From CAILUF01 sp964505265 (GTDB lineage Bacteria; Pseudomonadota; Alphaproteobacteria; Rickettsiales; UBA1997), in contig CAZDGN010000002.1 in the NCBI GenBank assembly GCA_964505265.1, positions 1 to 64,000 of the forward strand: a stretch of 64,000 nt of DNA, given 5' to 3'. Positions within the stretch are counted from its first letter, which is position 1. Every line of letters starts with the position of its first letter. Position numbers and translations under genes: made by a program. The notes below the pieces were generated by a model. The model was given only the letters and a program-made list of their open reading frames with translations. It was not told the origin of the DNA and made no database searches. Positions 42,313 to 52,064 of this stretch are shown here, piece after piece.

Positions 42313-44118
42313 TTATTTAATAGAAAATAAAGGTTGCGCAGTGGCAAATTCAATTTGATAGGTTAAAACTCCATCGACCTGAGCACTCCAAAGTCTTTTG
42401 TAATAACCATTTAAAGCAATTAGCTCTTCATGAGAGCCATCTTCAACTATTTTGCCGTGATTAAATACTAAAATTCTATCCATTTTTTGTAAAGTTGAAA
42501 GTCTGTGAGCAATGACCAATGTGGTTTTTTGATTCATCAAATTTTGTAAACTTTCTTGAATCATATTTTCTGTGACCGAATCTAGTTGGCTAGTAGCTTC
42601 ATCTAAAATTAAAATTGATGAGTTCTTAAAAAAAGCTCGAGCAATCGCAATTCTCTGTCTTTGACCGCCAGATAATTTTACTCCTCGTTCACCAACAAAT
42701 GAATAATAACCATTATTCATTTTATTTATAAAGCTATGTGCTGAGGCATTTTTAGCTGAATCGATTACTTTATTTAAAACGGCTTGGGCCGATAAATCTT
42801 CTTTATTGCCATAGGAAATATTTTCAATTAAATTTCGATGAAACAAAATTGGTTCTTGAGGAATTAGGGTAATTGCATTATGCAACGAATCAAGAGAAAC
42901 TTCTTTGATGTTTTGACCATCAATTAAAATCTCGCCACATTCAACATCATAAAGTCTTAGCAATAAATTAATGAATGTTGATTTGCCACTGCCAGAATGA
43001 CCGACCAAACCAACCTTCTGACCAGCCGGGATTCGAATTGAATTATCAGCAAAAAAAGAACTTTGTGTTTCATATGAAAATTTTATTTTGTTAAAAATTA
43101 TTTCTCCATTTTTAATCACTAAATCCTTTTTTGGACTTTTAATTAAGTTTTTTTGTTCAAGAATGTCTATTGCTTCCTTCAAAACACTATATTCTTCAAG
43201 GAAATTTCGAATTTGTTTCATTGTATCCTGAATAATGTTGTGAAGAAAATTATTAATTCCAAATATTAAAATAAAATCACCAACAGTCACTTTTTGTTTG
43301 GAGTAAAGCCAAATCAAATACACGAAACATAAAATAAAATATGAGGAAGAGACTAGACCAAGAAGTGTATAATTTTTATTTAGATATAATGCCCTCTTGG
43401 TATAAAGATTAGAATATTTGTGTTGTAGTTTGTCAACTCTATTAAGTTCATGTTTAGAATTTGAAAATAAGCGAATATTTTGAATATTGGCAAAAATATC
43501 GACAATATTGCCCATAATTTTACTTTGCTGATTTGCAACATTCATGGAAATACGATTGGTTTGTAGTGCGCATCGATAAGAAATTGGAATTATAATTCCT
43601 ACCCATAAAATTAGTGCTAAAGCAAAATAAATATTGATGGTTGCCAAAATAATTGTAGCAAAAATTATTGCCAAAGATCCGCCAACGAAATTATATAAAA
43701 AAATTTCTAAAATTTTTGGTGAAGAATTAAATAAGTCTCTAACCTTATTTACGACCGCTCCAGAAAAATTATTTTGAAAAAAATCATGAGATTGACCCAA
43801 TAATTGTTTAATGGAGTCGTGAGTAATTTTATGTTTGAGCTTTGGTAAGGATTTGGCCCATAAAAAATCCGAAACCCTCGATAAAATACTTGGAAGTATT
43901 ATCAATAATGACAAAACCAGCATATAAACAAGGGTCTCATTAATTACATCGTCATGATTGGATATAATGATAATATTGAGAAGGGTCTTAGAGACCATCG
44001 GCATTAAAGAAATATTGAATGCACTTATTGTAATTACTAAAAGATGACCAAAAATATATGATTTGATATTGTTGGTGGAGTTAATTATAAATTTGGATAC
44101 TTTGGAAAAATTATTCAT
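42313..44118 (-). CDS. ABC exporter with fused membrane and ATPase domains (MsbA-like)
   Basis: A 601-residue half-transporter. Six hydrophobic segments occupy about residues 20-300, followed by the ATPase domain with Walker A GHSGSGKST, signature LSGGQRQR, Walker B ILILDEATSQLD and H-loop AHRLST. Overall it resembles lipid or multidrug exporters of the MsbA type; the substrate is not determinable. It lies in the minus-strand envelope cluster directly upstream of the MurU-like gene and 61 bases after nadC. Confidence 0.87.
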   Translation of the reverse strand: MNNFSKVSKFIINSTNNIKSYIFGHLLVITISAFNISLMPMVSKTLLNIIIISNHDDVINETLVYMLVLSLLIILPSILSRVSDFLWAKSLPKLKHKITHDSIKQLLGQSHDFFQNNFSGAVVNKVRDLFNSSPKILEIFLYNFVGGSLAIIFATIILATINIYFALALILWVGIIIPISYRCALQTNRISMNVANQQSKIMGNIVDIFANIQNIRLFSNSKHELNRVDKLQHKYSNLYTKRALYLNKNYTLLGLVSSSYFILCFVYLIWLYSKQKVTVGDFILIFGINNFLHNIIQDTMKQIRNFLEEYSVLKEAIDILEQKNLIKSPKKDLVIKNGEIIFNKIKFSYETQSSFFADNSIRIPAGQKVGLVGHSGSGKSTFINLLLRLYDVECGEILIDGQNIKEVSLDSLHNAITLIPQEPILFHRNLIENISYGNKEDLSAQAVLNKVIDSAKNASAHSFINKMNNGYYSFVGERGVKLSGGQRQRIAIARAFFKNSSILILDEATSQLDSVTENMIQESLQNLMNQKTTLVIAHRLSTLQKMDRILVFNHGKIVEDGSHEELIALNGYYKRLWSAQVDGVLTYQIEFATAQPLFSIK

Positions 44119-44179
44119 TAGATAATATAAATTTTTTAATAGTTATATTGATTGGTGAATAATAATCAACAAAATATTT

Positions 44180-45034
44180 TTATTTAAAGAAATCTAATCC
44201 AATATCCACATTTTTTATATTATTAGTTATTGAACCAACTGATATAAAATCAATGGGTAAATTTCGATATTGATCAATAGTTTGTAGATTAATTCCTCCC
44301 GAAACTTCAATTAGAATATTACTAGAATAATCTTTTATTACAAAAATTGATTTATTTAACTCGTCAAAACTCATATTATCAAGCATAATAATATCAGGAT
44401 TGTGTATCAAGGACTGCTTCACTTGAAAAAAATTATCGCATTCAATCTCAATTTTATGAGTATGGTATTTGTCAATTTTTTTAAAAACGGAATCAATATC
44501 GCCGTTTGCACTAATGTGATTATCCTTTATTAATATCAAATCCGCTAAATTGAAACGATGATTAGCTCCACCACCGCACTTTACGGCATATTTTTGGAGC
44601 TCTCTATATAAGGGAAGAGTTTTTCTAGTATCTAATATTTTTATCTTGGGATTGTTAAGTTTGCAAACGAATTCATTGGTTTGAGTGGAAATTGAACTTA
44701 AATGTTGAATTAGATTGAGAATAATTCTCTCTGCTGCTAAAATTAATTTAGAATTGCCTGAGCCTTTCAAAATATCTTCATTTGCAAAAACTCGATCCCC
44801 ATCTTTTTTTAAAAGACTATAATTAATTTTACAATTTTTAAATTTTTCTGATTGTAATAATTTTTTAAATACACCTTCCACGACCTCGGCTCCACAGAAA
44901 ATTAAATATTCACGAGCATTGATAACGAAATGTGAAATATCATCATTAGAGATGGTGAGGTCTGAAGTTATGTCATTAAGTGACTTATCTTCTTCAATAG
45001 CATTATCAATAATAAAATTCAGAGTTTGTAACAT
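44180..45034 (-). CDS. nadC: Nicotinate-nucleotide pyrophosphorylase (quinolinate phosphoribosyltransferase)
   Basis: Converts quinolinate to nicotinate mononucleotide in NAD synthesis. Family motifs are LILAAERIILNLIQHLSSIST (two adjacent blocks), LDTRKTLPLYRELQKYAVKCGG and LADLILIKDNH. The C-terminus has VSGGINLQTIDQY and DFISVGSIT. I place the start at 45034, giving 284 residues. A start at 45046 would overlap the upstream gene. No nadA or nadB is nearby, so quinolinate may come from elsewhere in the genome or from a host. Confidence 0.94.
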   Translation of the reverse strand: MLQTLNFIIDNAIEEDKSLNDITSDLTISNDDISHFVINAREYLIFCGAEVVEGVFKKLLQSEKFKNCKINYSLLKKDGDRVFANEDILKGSGNSKLILAAERIILNLIQHLSSISTQTNEFVCKLNNPKIKILDTRKTLPLYRELQKYAVKCGGGANHRFNLADLILIKDNHISANGDIDSVFKKIDKYHTHKIEIECDNFFQVKQSLIHNPDIIMLDNMSFDELNKSIFVIKDYSSNILIEVSGGINLQTIDQYRNLPIDFISVGSITNNIKNVDIGLDFFK

Positions 45035-45039
45035 AAAAA

Positions 45040-45789
45040 TTAGCATGAATTGGCATCAAATTTTTGCTTTTTTAGCTTATTAATTCTTTCATTGATAAAA
45101 TGCCTCATAAAATTCATTTCTTCAGAAGAAATTTGACGTTTATTGTTTTCACTTTCATCAATTAAATTTTTAATAATTCTAAATGCCATACAATTATCGC
45201 CCATCTGTTCACTAATGAAAGCGGGCATTTGTTTAGTCCAGAGTGGCGCCTCAATGGCATTATTTTGTGATAGTTTGTTGGCAAAATATAATGCCTTATC
45301 CAAATCCTTTAAATCTTTTTTGGCAATAAAAACCGCCTGAAAAAGCCACCACCAATTTTTGTCGATATCGACCGATGAGTGTTCGTCGAGATATTTTAAA
45401 ACTAAATAAATATCATCTTTTTTTTGGGTTTGGGCAAATAAATAGCTGGCAACAGAAGGGACCAATCGGGATTGATTATTTAAAAAATCAAGCGATGTCA
45501 TCCAGTCATATAATCTGTGGTAATCATAATCTTTATAACTTTTAAATCCAGCAAAAATATCGCCAAAATTTTGTAAATTTGTAGCCATAACTCGAAAAAG
45601 AAATTCCTTATCGCCAAACGAAGCTCCTTTCATAAATTGCTTGGAAGGAGCGGGTGGAACTATATCGTAATTATGACGGATTTTTTCAGTTTTAAGCCAA
45701 AATAAAACTTGCAATCCAAAAACCAAAAGAAACAACCAAAAAAAAATCTTGTGGGAATATATGTAAAAGAACATTCTAAAATTTTTCAC
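45040..45789 (-). CDS. Membrane-anchored protein of unknown function
   Basis: A 249-residue protein with one hydrophobic helix (about residues 14-31, IFFWLFLLVFGLQVLFWL) and a mostly helical remainder outside or inside the membrane. The spacing of YLFAQ, VLKYLDEH and ALYFANKLS suggests TPR- or Sel1-like helical pairs. It follows the ABC-2 permease after six bases and precedes nadC. I do not recognise the family. Its position suggests it works with the permease. Confidence 0.6.
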   Translation of the reverse strand: MKNFRMFFYIYSHKIFFWLFLLVFGLQVLFWLKTEKIRHNYDIVPPAPSKQFMKGASFGDKEFLFRVMATNLQNFGDIFAGFKSYKDYDYHRLYDWMTSLDFLNNQSRLVPSVASYLFAQTQKKDDIYLVLKYLDEHSSVDIDKNWWWLFQAVFIAKKDLKDLDKALYFANKLSQNNAIEAPLWTKQMPAFISEQMGDNCMAFRIIKNLIDESENNKRQISSEEMNFMRHFINERINKLKKQKFDANSC

Positions 45790-45795
45790 ACCAAA

Positions 45796-46560
45796 CTAAA
45801 ATTGTTTTTTCTTAAAATCGTGAAATGCCATAAAAATCATTAGTGGCAAATAAATTATAGATTGTATAAATATAATTTGCAAAAAACTATTATCACCTAT
45901 GCCATATATCGCCCAAGAGCTTTGTGAAAATAAGTCAAGTCGTGGAAAAATTACTGACAAGATTTTTAGACCCATTCCAAGTGAATCCTTTGTTTTTTCT
46001 AAATCAATGGCATCACCAATATTTATAGCCATTACAAACATACCCATCAATCTTGATAATATGTAAAAACCAATGGCAGAAAAAATTGCTGAAAATGAAT
46101 TTTTTAGTATTAGTGAGCAAAGTAAAGCGAAAGAAATTACTATTAGAACCTCAATAGTCGTGGTTGCAAGCCAAGTTAGTATTCCAAGGTAATTAACTTT
46201 AAAGACTATGCAAGTTAAAAGAGTAAAGGGAAGTAAAATTAATAAAGATGAAATGAAAAAACCAAGCAAATATCCTAAGATAAAATTTTCTCTGGAAATT
46301 GATTTTGACAAAATAAATTCAATTTCTTTATTCTCAAAGGAGCGGGTAATGTTAATACAAACAAATAAAATTATACCAAATGATAAAATGGTTCTAACCG
46401 TTGCCAAAACAAAAACTAATGAAGATTGATTTTGCTCAACTAGCATTGTTGAGCCAAGAAAAATTGAAATTCCAAATGAGATGAAAATGGCAATAAATAA
46501 ACCAACATAAAGTTTATCCTTTAAACCGTTCTTAATTATATATTTTAATATTGATTTCAT
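45796..46560 (-). CDS. ABC-2 type permease subunit
   Basis: A 254-residue membrane protein with six to seven hydrophobic segments, starting MKSILKYIIKNGLKDKLYVG at the ATG at 46560. The longer frame from 46641 would overlap the secretin gene by 74 bases and is rejected. The pattern ITRSFENKEIEFILSKSISR is typical of ABC-2 permeases (cytosolic loop between helices 2 and 3). No ATPase gene is adjacent; the ATPase at 13.8-14.7 kb is a candidate. It lies seven bases after the secretin stop. Confidence 0.75.
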   Translation of the reverse strand: MKSILKYIIKNGLKDKLYVGLFIAIFISFGISIFLGSTMLVEQNQSSLVFVLATVRTILSFGIILFVCINITRSFENKEIEFILSKSISRENFILGYLLGFFISSLLILLPFTLLTCIVFKVNYLGILTWLATTTIEVLIVISFALLCSLILKNSFSAIFSAIGFYILSRLMGMFVMAINIGDAIDLEKTKDSLGMGLKILSVIFPRLDLFSQSSWAIYGIGDNSFLQIIFIQSIIYLPLMIFMAFHDFKKKQF

Positions 46561-46567
46561 AAATAGA

Positions 46568-48145
46568 TTAGAAAAAATTTCTGCGATTAACATCAAATTT
46601 CTCCTGAAGATCGCGGTCAATTTTATCAGGTTTAGAACCACTATTAATAATGGTTGCCTTGATAAAAATAACAGTTTCTTTAACTTCAGAAGATTTTTCG
46701 AGAGACTTGAATAGCCATCCTAAAACTGGGATCTTTCTAAGGAATGGAATGCCACCTTCAGAGCCAGTAGCATTGCTAGACATTAAGCCGCCTAATACAA
46801 TCACATTTCCAGAGGCAATTTTAACAGAGGTTGATAATTCTCGTGTGGTAATTATAGGAACAATATTTTGGTAAGAAAAGTCCTTAGTATTTGCTGTGGC
46901 GGGATCTTTGACATCATCAGTTTTTTGAGTAATTTTTGGAGATATGTTCATGGAAATTTCGCCAGTCTTTGAATTAATCGATGGTGTTATTTCGATTTGC
47001 ACACCTTCATTTTCCTCTTGTTTGGTTGATGTTACTGTAGTAGCAACGGTTGAAGCAGCGCTTCCTGTCGTTGTCCCTTGGGCACTTTGCTGAGCCTCAA
47101 CCTTAAAATAGACTAATTTCTTAGCAAAATTTAATGATGCTTTTTGATTATTCATAGCATGAATTCTTGGGCTTGAAATAGCATTAGTTGACCCAAATTT
47201 CGACATAGCATCGACTGCAATATTAATATCGCCACCAAAAATTTTTAAAGCAGGATTTGATGTGGTGACCAGTGGAGTAAAGTTTGGATCTGGGTCAGGA
47301 GAGTTAAATTTGATTAAATCTTGTGTCCAATCAATACCAGATCGAAATTTTTCCGATAAAGAAACTTCAACCACTTTTGCTTCAATTAAAACCTGCATCG
47401 AAGATTGTTTTGCCACATCTGCAAGATATTTATTTATAGCACTATGTTGGCGGTCAGTTGCATATACAGTAATCATACCGGCAACTTTGTTTGGTGTTGC
47501 GGTTGATGTTGAAGTGGTGAGTGATGAATCAGATTTTTCAGAAGCAAAAATATTTTCAATATTAGTTTGAACCTCATCCCATAGAGGTGATCCATCAAGG
47601 TAATCGACAAAATAATTTTTCAAATATGGCTTGTCGGTTTCAAAATATAAAACTTTATTTCGATAGCTATAACGAATATTTCCTTGTGTTGCAATGCGGT
47701 CAATAATTTCTTTAAATGGGCGATTTTTGGCATTTATAATTACTCCGCCAGAAATTTTTGGGTCAACATCTACATCAACCTCAGCTATTCTTCCGAGTTC
47801 AATTAAAACATCGCGAAGAGGAACTTGGTCGGTGACATAAAATGATATGATTTTTTCACCACCGATTTTTGGAGCAGGTGGAACCATAATAGATTTAGAT
47901 ATTTTTGGAATTGGAATATCGTTATTAATGAGTTTACTTTTTTCTTCGGTTTGTTGTTTTTTGGATTTTATCGTTGCAGCTTTAATATCTCCTTCGGTCA
48001 TTCCAGTATTATCAATTAAAGGGTCGAGGCGATTTTGAGAACAAGACAAAATAATCATTAAGGAGGTTAAAATTATATATTTATTGGCTTTACTTAAGAT
48101 TAACACTACAATTAGAATTATTTTTGGATTAATATTGATTTGCAA
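46568..48145 (-). CDS. Secretin (MshL/PilQ/GspD family outer-membrane channel)
   Basis: A 525-residue secretin. An N-terminal hydrophobic part contains a possible lipobox (ILSC). Next come an STN/N0-like domain (FYVTDQVPLRDVLIELGRIAEVDVDVDP in two blocks, about 100-127) and one ring-building domain with VYATDRQHSAINKYL. A Ser/Thr-rich insertion lies at about 205-217. The C-terminal secretin core has VLIEAKVVEVSL and ends with VIVLGGLMSS and PVLGWLFKS. The layout is closest to MshL/PilQ of type IV pili. No other pilus gene is nearby. Confidence 0.88.
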   Translation of the reverse strand: MQININPKIILIVVLILSKANKYIILTSLMIILSCSQNRLDPLIDNTGMTEGDIKAATIKSKKQQTEEKSKLINNDIPIPKISKSIMVPPAPKIGGEKIISFYVTDQVPLRDVLIELGRIAEVDVDVDPKISGGVIINAKNRPFKEIIDRIATQGNIRYSYRNKVLYFETDKPYLKNYFVDYLDGSPLWDEVQTNIENIFASEKSDSSLTTSTSTATPNKVAGMITVYATDRQHSAINKYLADVAKQSSMQVLIEAKVVEVSLSEKFRSGIDWTQDLIKFNSPDPDPNFTPLVTTSNPALKIFGGDINIAVDAMSKFGSTNAISSPRIHAMNNQKASLNFAKKLVYFKVEAQQSAQGTTTGSAASTVATTVTSTKQEENEGVQIEITPSINSKTGEISMNISPKITQKTDDVKDPATANTKDFSYQNIVPIITTRELSTSVKIASGNVIVLGGLMSSNATGSEGGIPFLRKIPVLGWLFKSLEKSSEVKETVIFIKATIINSGSKPDKIDRDLQEKFDVNRRNFF

Positions 48146-48274
48146 ATTTTATTTTATTTTGATAAGTTATTAGAGAAATTTTTTTTAAGCAAATTATTTT
48201 ACCAAATTTTTAAATATTTTTTTTAAAATTCTCAAAAAAATATTTTTATAAATAATATTTTCAAGAAACTAAAT

Positions 48275-49549
48275 ATGTTAGAACAAAAAGATAAAATCTT
48301 TACCAATTTAAATGGTCAAGATGCCAGCAGTTTAACTAATTCTAAATTACGCGGAGATTGGTCGCAAACAAAAAAATTTTTAGATAATGGTAGCGAGTGG
48401 ATAATTGAACAAATTAAAAATTCATGGCTTAGAGGCAGAGGTGGAGCCGGATTTCCTACTGGAACTAAATGGTCTTTTGTACCAAAAAAAACTGACCCAA
48501 AAATTGGCAAACCTCATTATTTAGTGGTTAATGCCGATGAATCCGAGCCTGGAACATGTAAGGATCGCGATATTCTAAGATATGAGCCACATAAATTACT
48601 TGAAGGTTGTCTAATTGCTTCTAGAGCAATTAATGCAAATACTTGCTATATTTACATTCGTGGCGAATATTATAATGAAGCCCTTGCCCTTCAAAAAGCT
48701 ATTGACGAAGCTTATGATGCAAAATTAATTGGCAAAAATGCTTGTGGATCTGGCTGGGATTTGGATATCTATATACATCGTGGGGCTGGTGCATATATCT
48801 GTGGCGAAGAAACCGCATTACTAGAAAGCCTAGAGGGTAATAAGGGGCAACCTCGTCTAAAACCTCCTTTTCCGGCTTTAATTGGATTATATGGTTGTCC
48901 AACTGTTATCAACAATGTTGAATCAATTGCGGTAGTTCCAGAAATTCTTAGAAGGGGTGCAAGTTGGTTTGCTTCTATTGGAAAAGAAAAAAATACAGGA
49001 ACAAAAATATTTTGTATCTCTGGACATGTTAACAAACCTTGTAATATTGAAGAGGCAATGGGTATTCCTCTTAGGGAGCTTATTGAAAAACATGCGGGTG
49101 GAGTAATCGGTGGATGGGAAAATCTTCTTGCCGTAATTCCTGGTGGCTCTTCAGTTCCGCTTATCAAAAAAGAAATTTGTGATAATATAGATATGGATTT
49201 TGATTCATTGAAAGCAGTTGGAACAGGTCTTGGAACCGCAGGGGTAATTGTTATGAATAAATCAACCGATGTGATTAAGGCGATTGCTAGATTGTCACAT
49301 TTTTATAAACATGAATCATGTGGTCAATGCACTCCATGTCGTGAAGGAACTGGTTGGATGATGAGGATTATGGATAGAATGGTAATTGGTGATGCCAAGG
49401 TTGAGGAAATTGACAAGCTTTACAATTTAAGTAAGCAAATCGAAGGGCATACTATTTGTGCTCTTGGTGATGCGGCTGCTTGGCCTGTTCAGGGTTTAAT
49501 TAAAAACTTTCGTGAAGAAATGGTTAATCGCATTGAAAGTAAAATATAA
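48275..49549 (+). CDS. nuoF: NADH-quinone oxidoreductase subunit F
   Basis: The 51-kDa subunit that binds NADH, FMN and the N3 cluster of complex I. The NADH-site loop GRGGAGFPTG is at residues 54-63 and FMN-site segments such as VVNADESEPGTCKDRDI follow. The [4Fe-4S] cysteines are C349, C352, C355 (SCGQCTPC) and C395. Length 424 is standard. nuoE and nuoG are not adjacent; ispDF follows after two bases. Confidence 0.97.
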   Translation: MLEQKDKIFTNLNGQDASSLTNSKLRGDWSQTKKFLDNGSEWIIEQIKNSWLRGRGGAGFPTGTKWSFVPKKTDPKIGKPHYLVVNADESEPGTCKDRDILRYEPHKLLEGCLIASRAINANTCYIYIRGEYYNEALALQKAIDEAYDAKLIGKNACGSGWDLDIYIHRGAGAYICGEETALLESLEGNKGQPRLKPPFPALIGLYGCPTVINNVESIAVVPEILRRGASWFASIGKEKNTGTKIFCISGHVNKPCNIEEAMGIPLRELIEKHAGGVIGGWENLLAVIPGGSSVPLIKKEICDNIDMDFDSLKAVGTGLGTAGVIVMNKSTDVIKAIARLSHFYKHESCGQCTPCREGTGWMMRIMDRMVIGDAKVEEIDKLYNLSKQIEGHTICALGDAAAWPVQGLIKNFREEMVNRIESKI

Positions 49550-49551
49550 CT

Positions 49552-50754
49552 ATGGAAAAAATTGTAGCTTTAATTACAGCTTGTGGTCGGGGCAATCGTT
49601 TTAATCGAGGCGAGGGTATACCAAAGCAATATTTACCACTAGCTGGATATCCTATGCTTCGCCATTCAATCTTAGCGTTTTTAAACCATCCAAAAGTTTC
49701 CGATGTAATTTGCGTTATTCATCCTGATGATTTAGAGCTATATGAAGATGCAATTCGAGGTTTAGATTTGCTAAATCCTGTTTTTGGAGGTGAGAGTCGA
49801 CAAGCATCAATCAGATTGGGTCTTGAGGAATTGGCCGAATATCTTCCTCACAAAGTTTTAATTCATGACGGGGTCCGTCCATTTGTTTCAAAAAGAATAA
49901 TAAATGGTATTTTGGAAAAATTAGAATCTCATCCAGCGGTAATACCTGCAATTGCAGTTGAAGACACGATAAAAAAAATTGGCGATGGTAGAATTGAATG
50001 GACCTTGGAGCGAGAAAATTTGTGGCGAGCACAAACACCACAAGGATTTCTATATCAAGATATTTTAAATTCTCACATTGCTTTTAAAGATTTAAATTTC
50101 ACCGATGATTCAGCATTAAATGAATATGCAGGAATTCCGGTTGCCATTGTACCTGGTTCACAAAATAATTTTAAAATTACTACCGAAGAAGATTATGAGA
50201 GAGCTAAACATATGGTAACTTTCTTAAACGAAGAATATCGTGAAGAGACTAGAACTGGAATCGGCTACGATGTTCATGCTTTTGAGGATTTAGTGAATGT
50301 TGATAGTAATTTTATAAGATTAGGCGGAGTTCAAATTGAATTTAATAAAAAAATTATTGCCCACTCAGATGGTGATGTAGTAATTCATGCCATAATTGAT
50401 GCAATTCTCGGGGCTTTAGGTCTTGGTGATATTGGCGAACATTTTCCGCCAAATGATCAAAAATGGAAGGGTTGCGACTCTCGAGAGATGCTAAAAATAA
50501 TTTATAACTTGGTGCAAAAATATAGCTCATCAATAATCAATATTGACGCCACGATAATTTGCGAACGACCAAAAATTTTAAAATATAAAGAAAAAATGAA
50601 AGAGGAAATTTCAACGATTTTAGGAATTTCGTCAAAAAAAATTAACATTAAAGCCACCACAACCGAAGGTTTAGGATTTACTGGAAGAGGCGAGGGTATA
50701 GCCTGTCAAGCGGTTGCCACTCTAATTTGTCAAAGTAATATAGCGGGAAGGTAA
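49552..50754 (+). CDS. ispDF: Bifunctional IspD/IspF isoprenoid enzyme
   Basis: A fusion of 2-C-methyl-D-erythritol 4-phosphate cytidylyltransferase (IspD, about residues 1-228) and 2-C-methyl-D-erythritol 2,4-cyclodiphosphate synthase (IspF, about 233-400). Both belong to the non-mevalonate pathway. IspD motifs include ACGRGNRF, IHDGVRPF and TPQGF. IspF begins RTGIGYDVHAF with metal ligands D240 and H242 and has the HSDGDVVIHAI segment. This fusion is common in Alphaproteobacteria. It supplies isoprenoids for quinone and undecaprenyl lipids. Confidence 0.96.
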   Translation: MEKIVALITACGRGNRFNRGEGIPKQYLPLAGYPMLRHSILAFLNHPKVSDVICVIHPDDLELYEDAIRGLDLLNPVFGGESRQASIRLGLEELAEYLPHKVLIHDGVRPFVSKRIINGILEKLESHPAVIPAIAVEDTIKKIGDGRIEWTLERENLWRAQTPQGFLYQDILNSHIAFKDLNFTDDSALNEYAGIPVAIVPGSQNNFKITTEEDYERAKHMVTFLNEEYREETRTGIGYDVHAFEDLVNVDSNFIRLGGVQIEFNKKIIAHSDGDVVIHAIIDAILGALGLGDIGEHFPPNDQKWKGCDSREMLKIIYNLVQKYSSSIINIDATIICERPKILKYKEKMKEEISTILGISSKKINIKATTTEGLGFTGRGEGIACQAVATLICQSNIAGR

Positions 50755-50768
50755 AAATTAAAATAAAC

Positions 50769-52064
50769 CTATTTAGTTTTTATATATTCTTTAACAGCAA
50801 AAAATAAATCAAGAATTGCATCACGAATTTTTGCATCAAAACCAATGTTAGTTTTAGCCCATTTTTTGACAAATGGTCGAGCTAAATCCCAAATATTAAG
50901 GTTTGGATCAAGTGAAACCCCGACACCCTCAACTAAAAGTAAAGTTTTTTGCAATAACAGTAGTTCGGGCTTAGCTTCCATTTTGTAGTTTTTGGTTAAG
51001 TCGATTAAAGCAGTTAACAATTTTGCGATTGAAATATCTTTAACATTTACACCAACAATCATTTCACCAATTTTACGACAAGAAAGCGATAAGTCGATGA
51101 GGTTGGTATCTGAAGGAACAAAGCCAGCATCAATATGGATTTTAGCAATTTTATCATAATCACGGTGAAGAAAGCCAATCAAAACCTCAGCCACTGCAAT
51201 CCGCGTTTTTTTGTCAATCTTGCCAACAATACCAAAATCAACAACTGCAATATCACCATTTTCCTTTAAAAAAAGATTTCCTGGGTGCATATCGGCATGA
51301 AAAAAACCATGAACATAAACTTGTTGAAAATATGCAAGAACCAAATTTTGAGCAATAATTTTTTTATCAAAATTATTTTGCAAAATTTTTTTACTATCAG
51401 AAAAGGCAATACCATCAATCCACTCGGAAATTAAAATTTTACTTGAGGAATATTGCCAAAAAATTTTTGGCACAAAAAATCCTTTTACATTTTCCATATC
51501 CTCGCGAAGTTTAGAGCCGTTAGCTCCTTCATGTAATAAATCGAGCTCAAATTTTGCTGTTTGTGATAACAATTCGGCAATATCATTGAAGGTTTTAGCT
51601 AAAAAACCAGAAAAAAACCAACATAATTTTGCCAGTAATTTTAATGTTTCAATATCTCGAATCATCATCTTTTGTATATTTGGTCGTAAAATTTTAACTG
51701 CAACGGCATCTCCAGAGGCTAACCTAGCTTTGTGAACTTGGGCAATTGAAGCTGATGCAATGGGTGTTTTATTGAATTCTAAAAAAATTTTGTCAAAATT
51801 TTGATGAAACTCCTTATTTAGAATCTCGGATAGTTTTTCAAAAGAAAAGGGTTTAACATTATCTTGGAATTTCGCTAAAGTTTGAGCGATCTCTTCGCCA
51901 ACAAGGTCATGGCGAACAGATAGTAATTGACCTAATTTTAAGAAAGATGGACCAGCAATTTGAAAAAAAAGAAAAATCGCTTTTTTTTTACTAAAAATAA
52001 AAATTGGGATTAGAGAAAATAGGATTAATACTAATCTAATAAGATTCAAAAATGGCAAAAGCAC
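50769..52064 (-). CDS. ubiB: Ubiquinone biosynthesis kinase-like protein UbiB
   Basis: Atypical kinase/ATPase of the ABC1/ADCK/UbiB family needed for ubiquinone synthesis. The KxGQ signature is LKLGQLLSVR (about residues 42-51), Ala-rich loop ASIAQVHKARL, ion-pair Lys in AVKIL, catalytic HADMHPGN and VVDFGIVG. Length 431 is a little short, and the C-terminal double membrane helix is not evident. It starts with GTG, whose G is shared with the stop of the upstream 113-residue gene. Confidence 0.94.
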   Translation of the reverse strand: MLLPFLNLIRLVLILFSLIPIFIFSKKKAIFLFFQIAGPSFLKLGQLLSVRHDLVGEEIAQTLAKFQDNVKPFSFEKLSEILNKEFHQNFDKIFLEFNKTPIASASIAQVHKARLASGDAVAVKILRPNIQKMMIRDIETLKLLAKLCWFFSGFLAKTFNDIAELLSQTAKFELDLLHEGANGSKLREDMENVKGFFVPKIFWQYSSSKILISEWIDGIAFSDSKKILQNNFDKKIIAQNLVLAYFQQVYVHGFFHADMHPGNLFLKENGDIAVVDFGIVGKIDKKTRIAVAEVLIGFLHRDYDKIAKIHIDAGFVPSDTNLIDLSLSCRKIGEMIVGVNVKDISIAKLLTALIDLTKNYKMEAKPELLLLQKTLLLVEGVGVSLDPNLNIWDLARPFVKKWAKTNIGFDAKIRDAILDLFFAVKEYIKTK

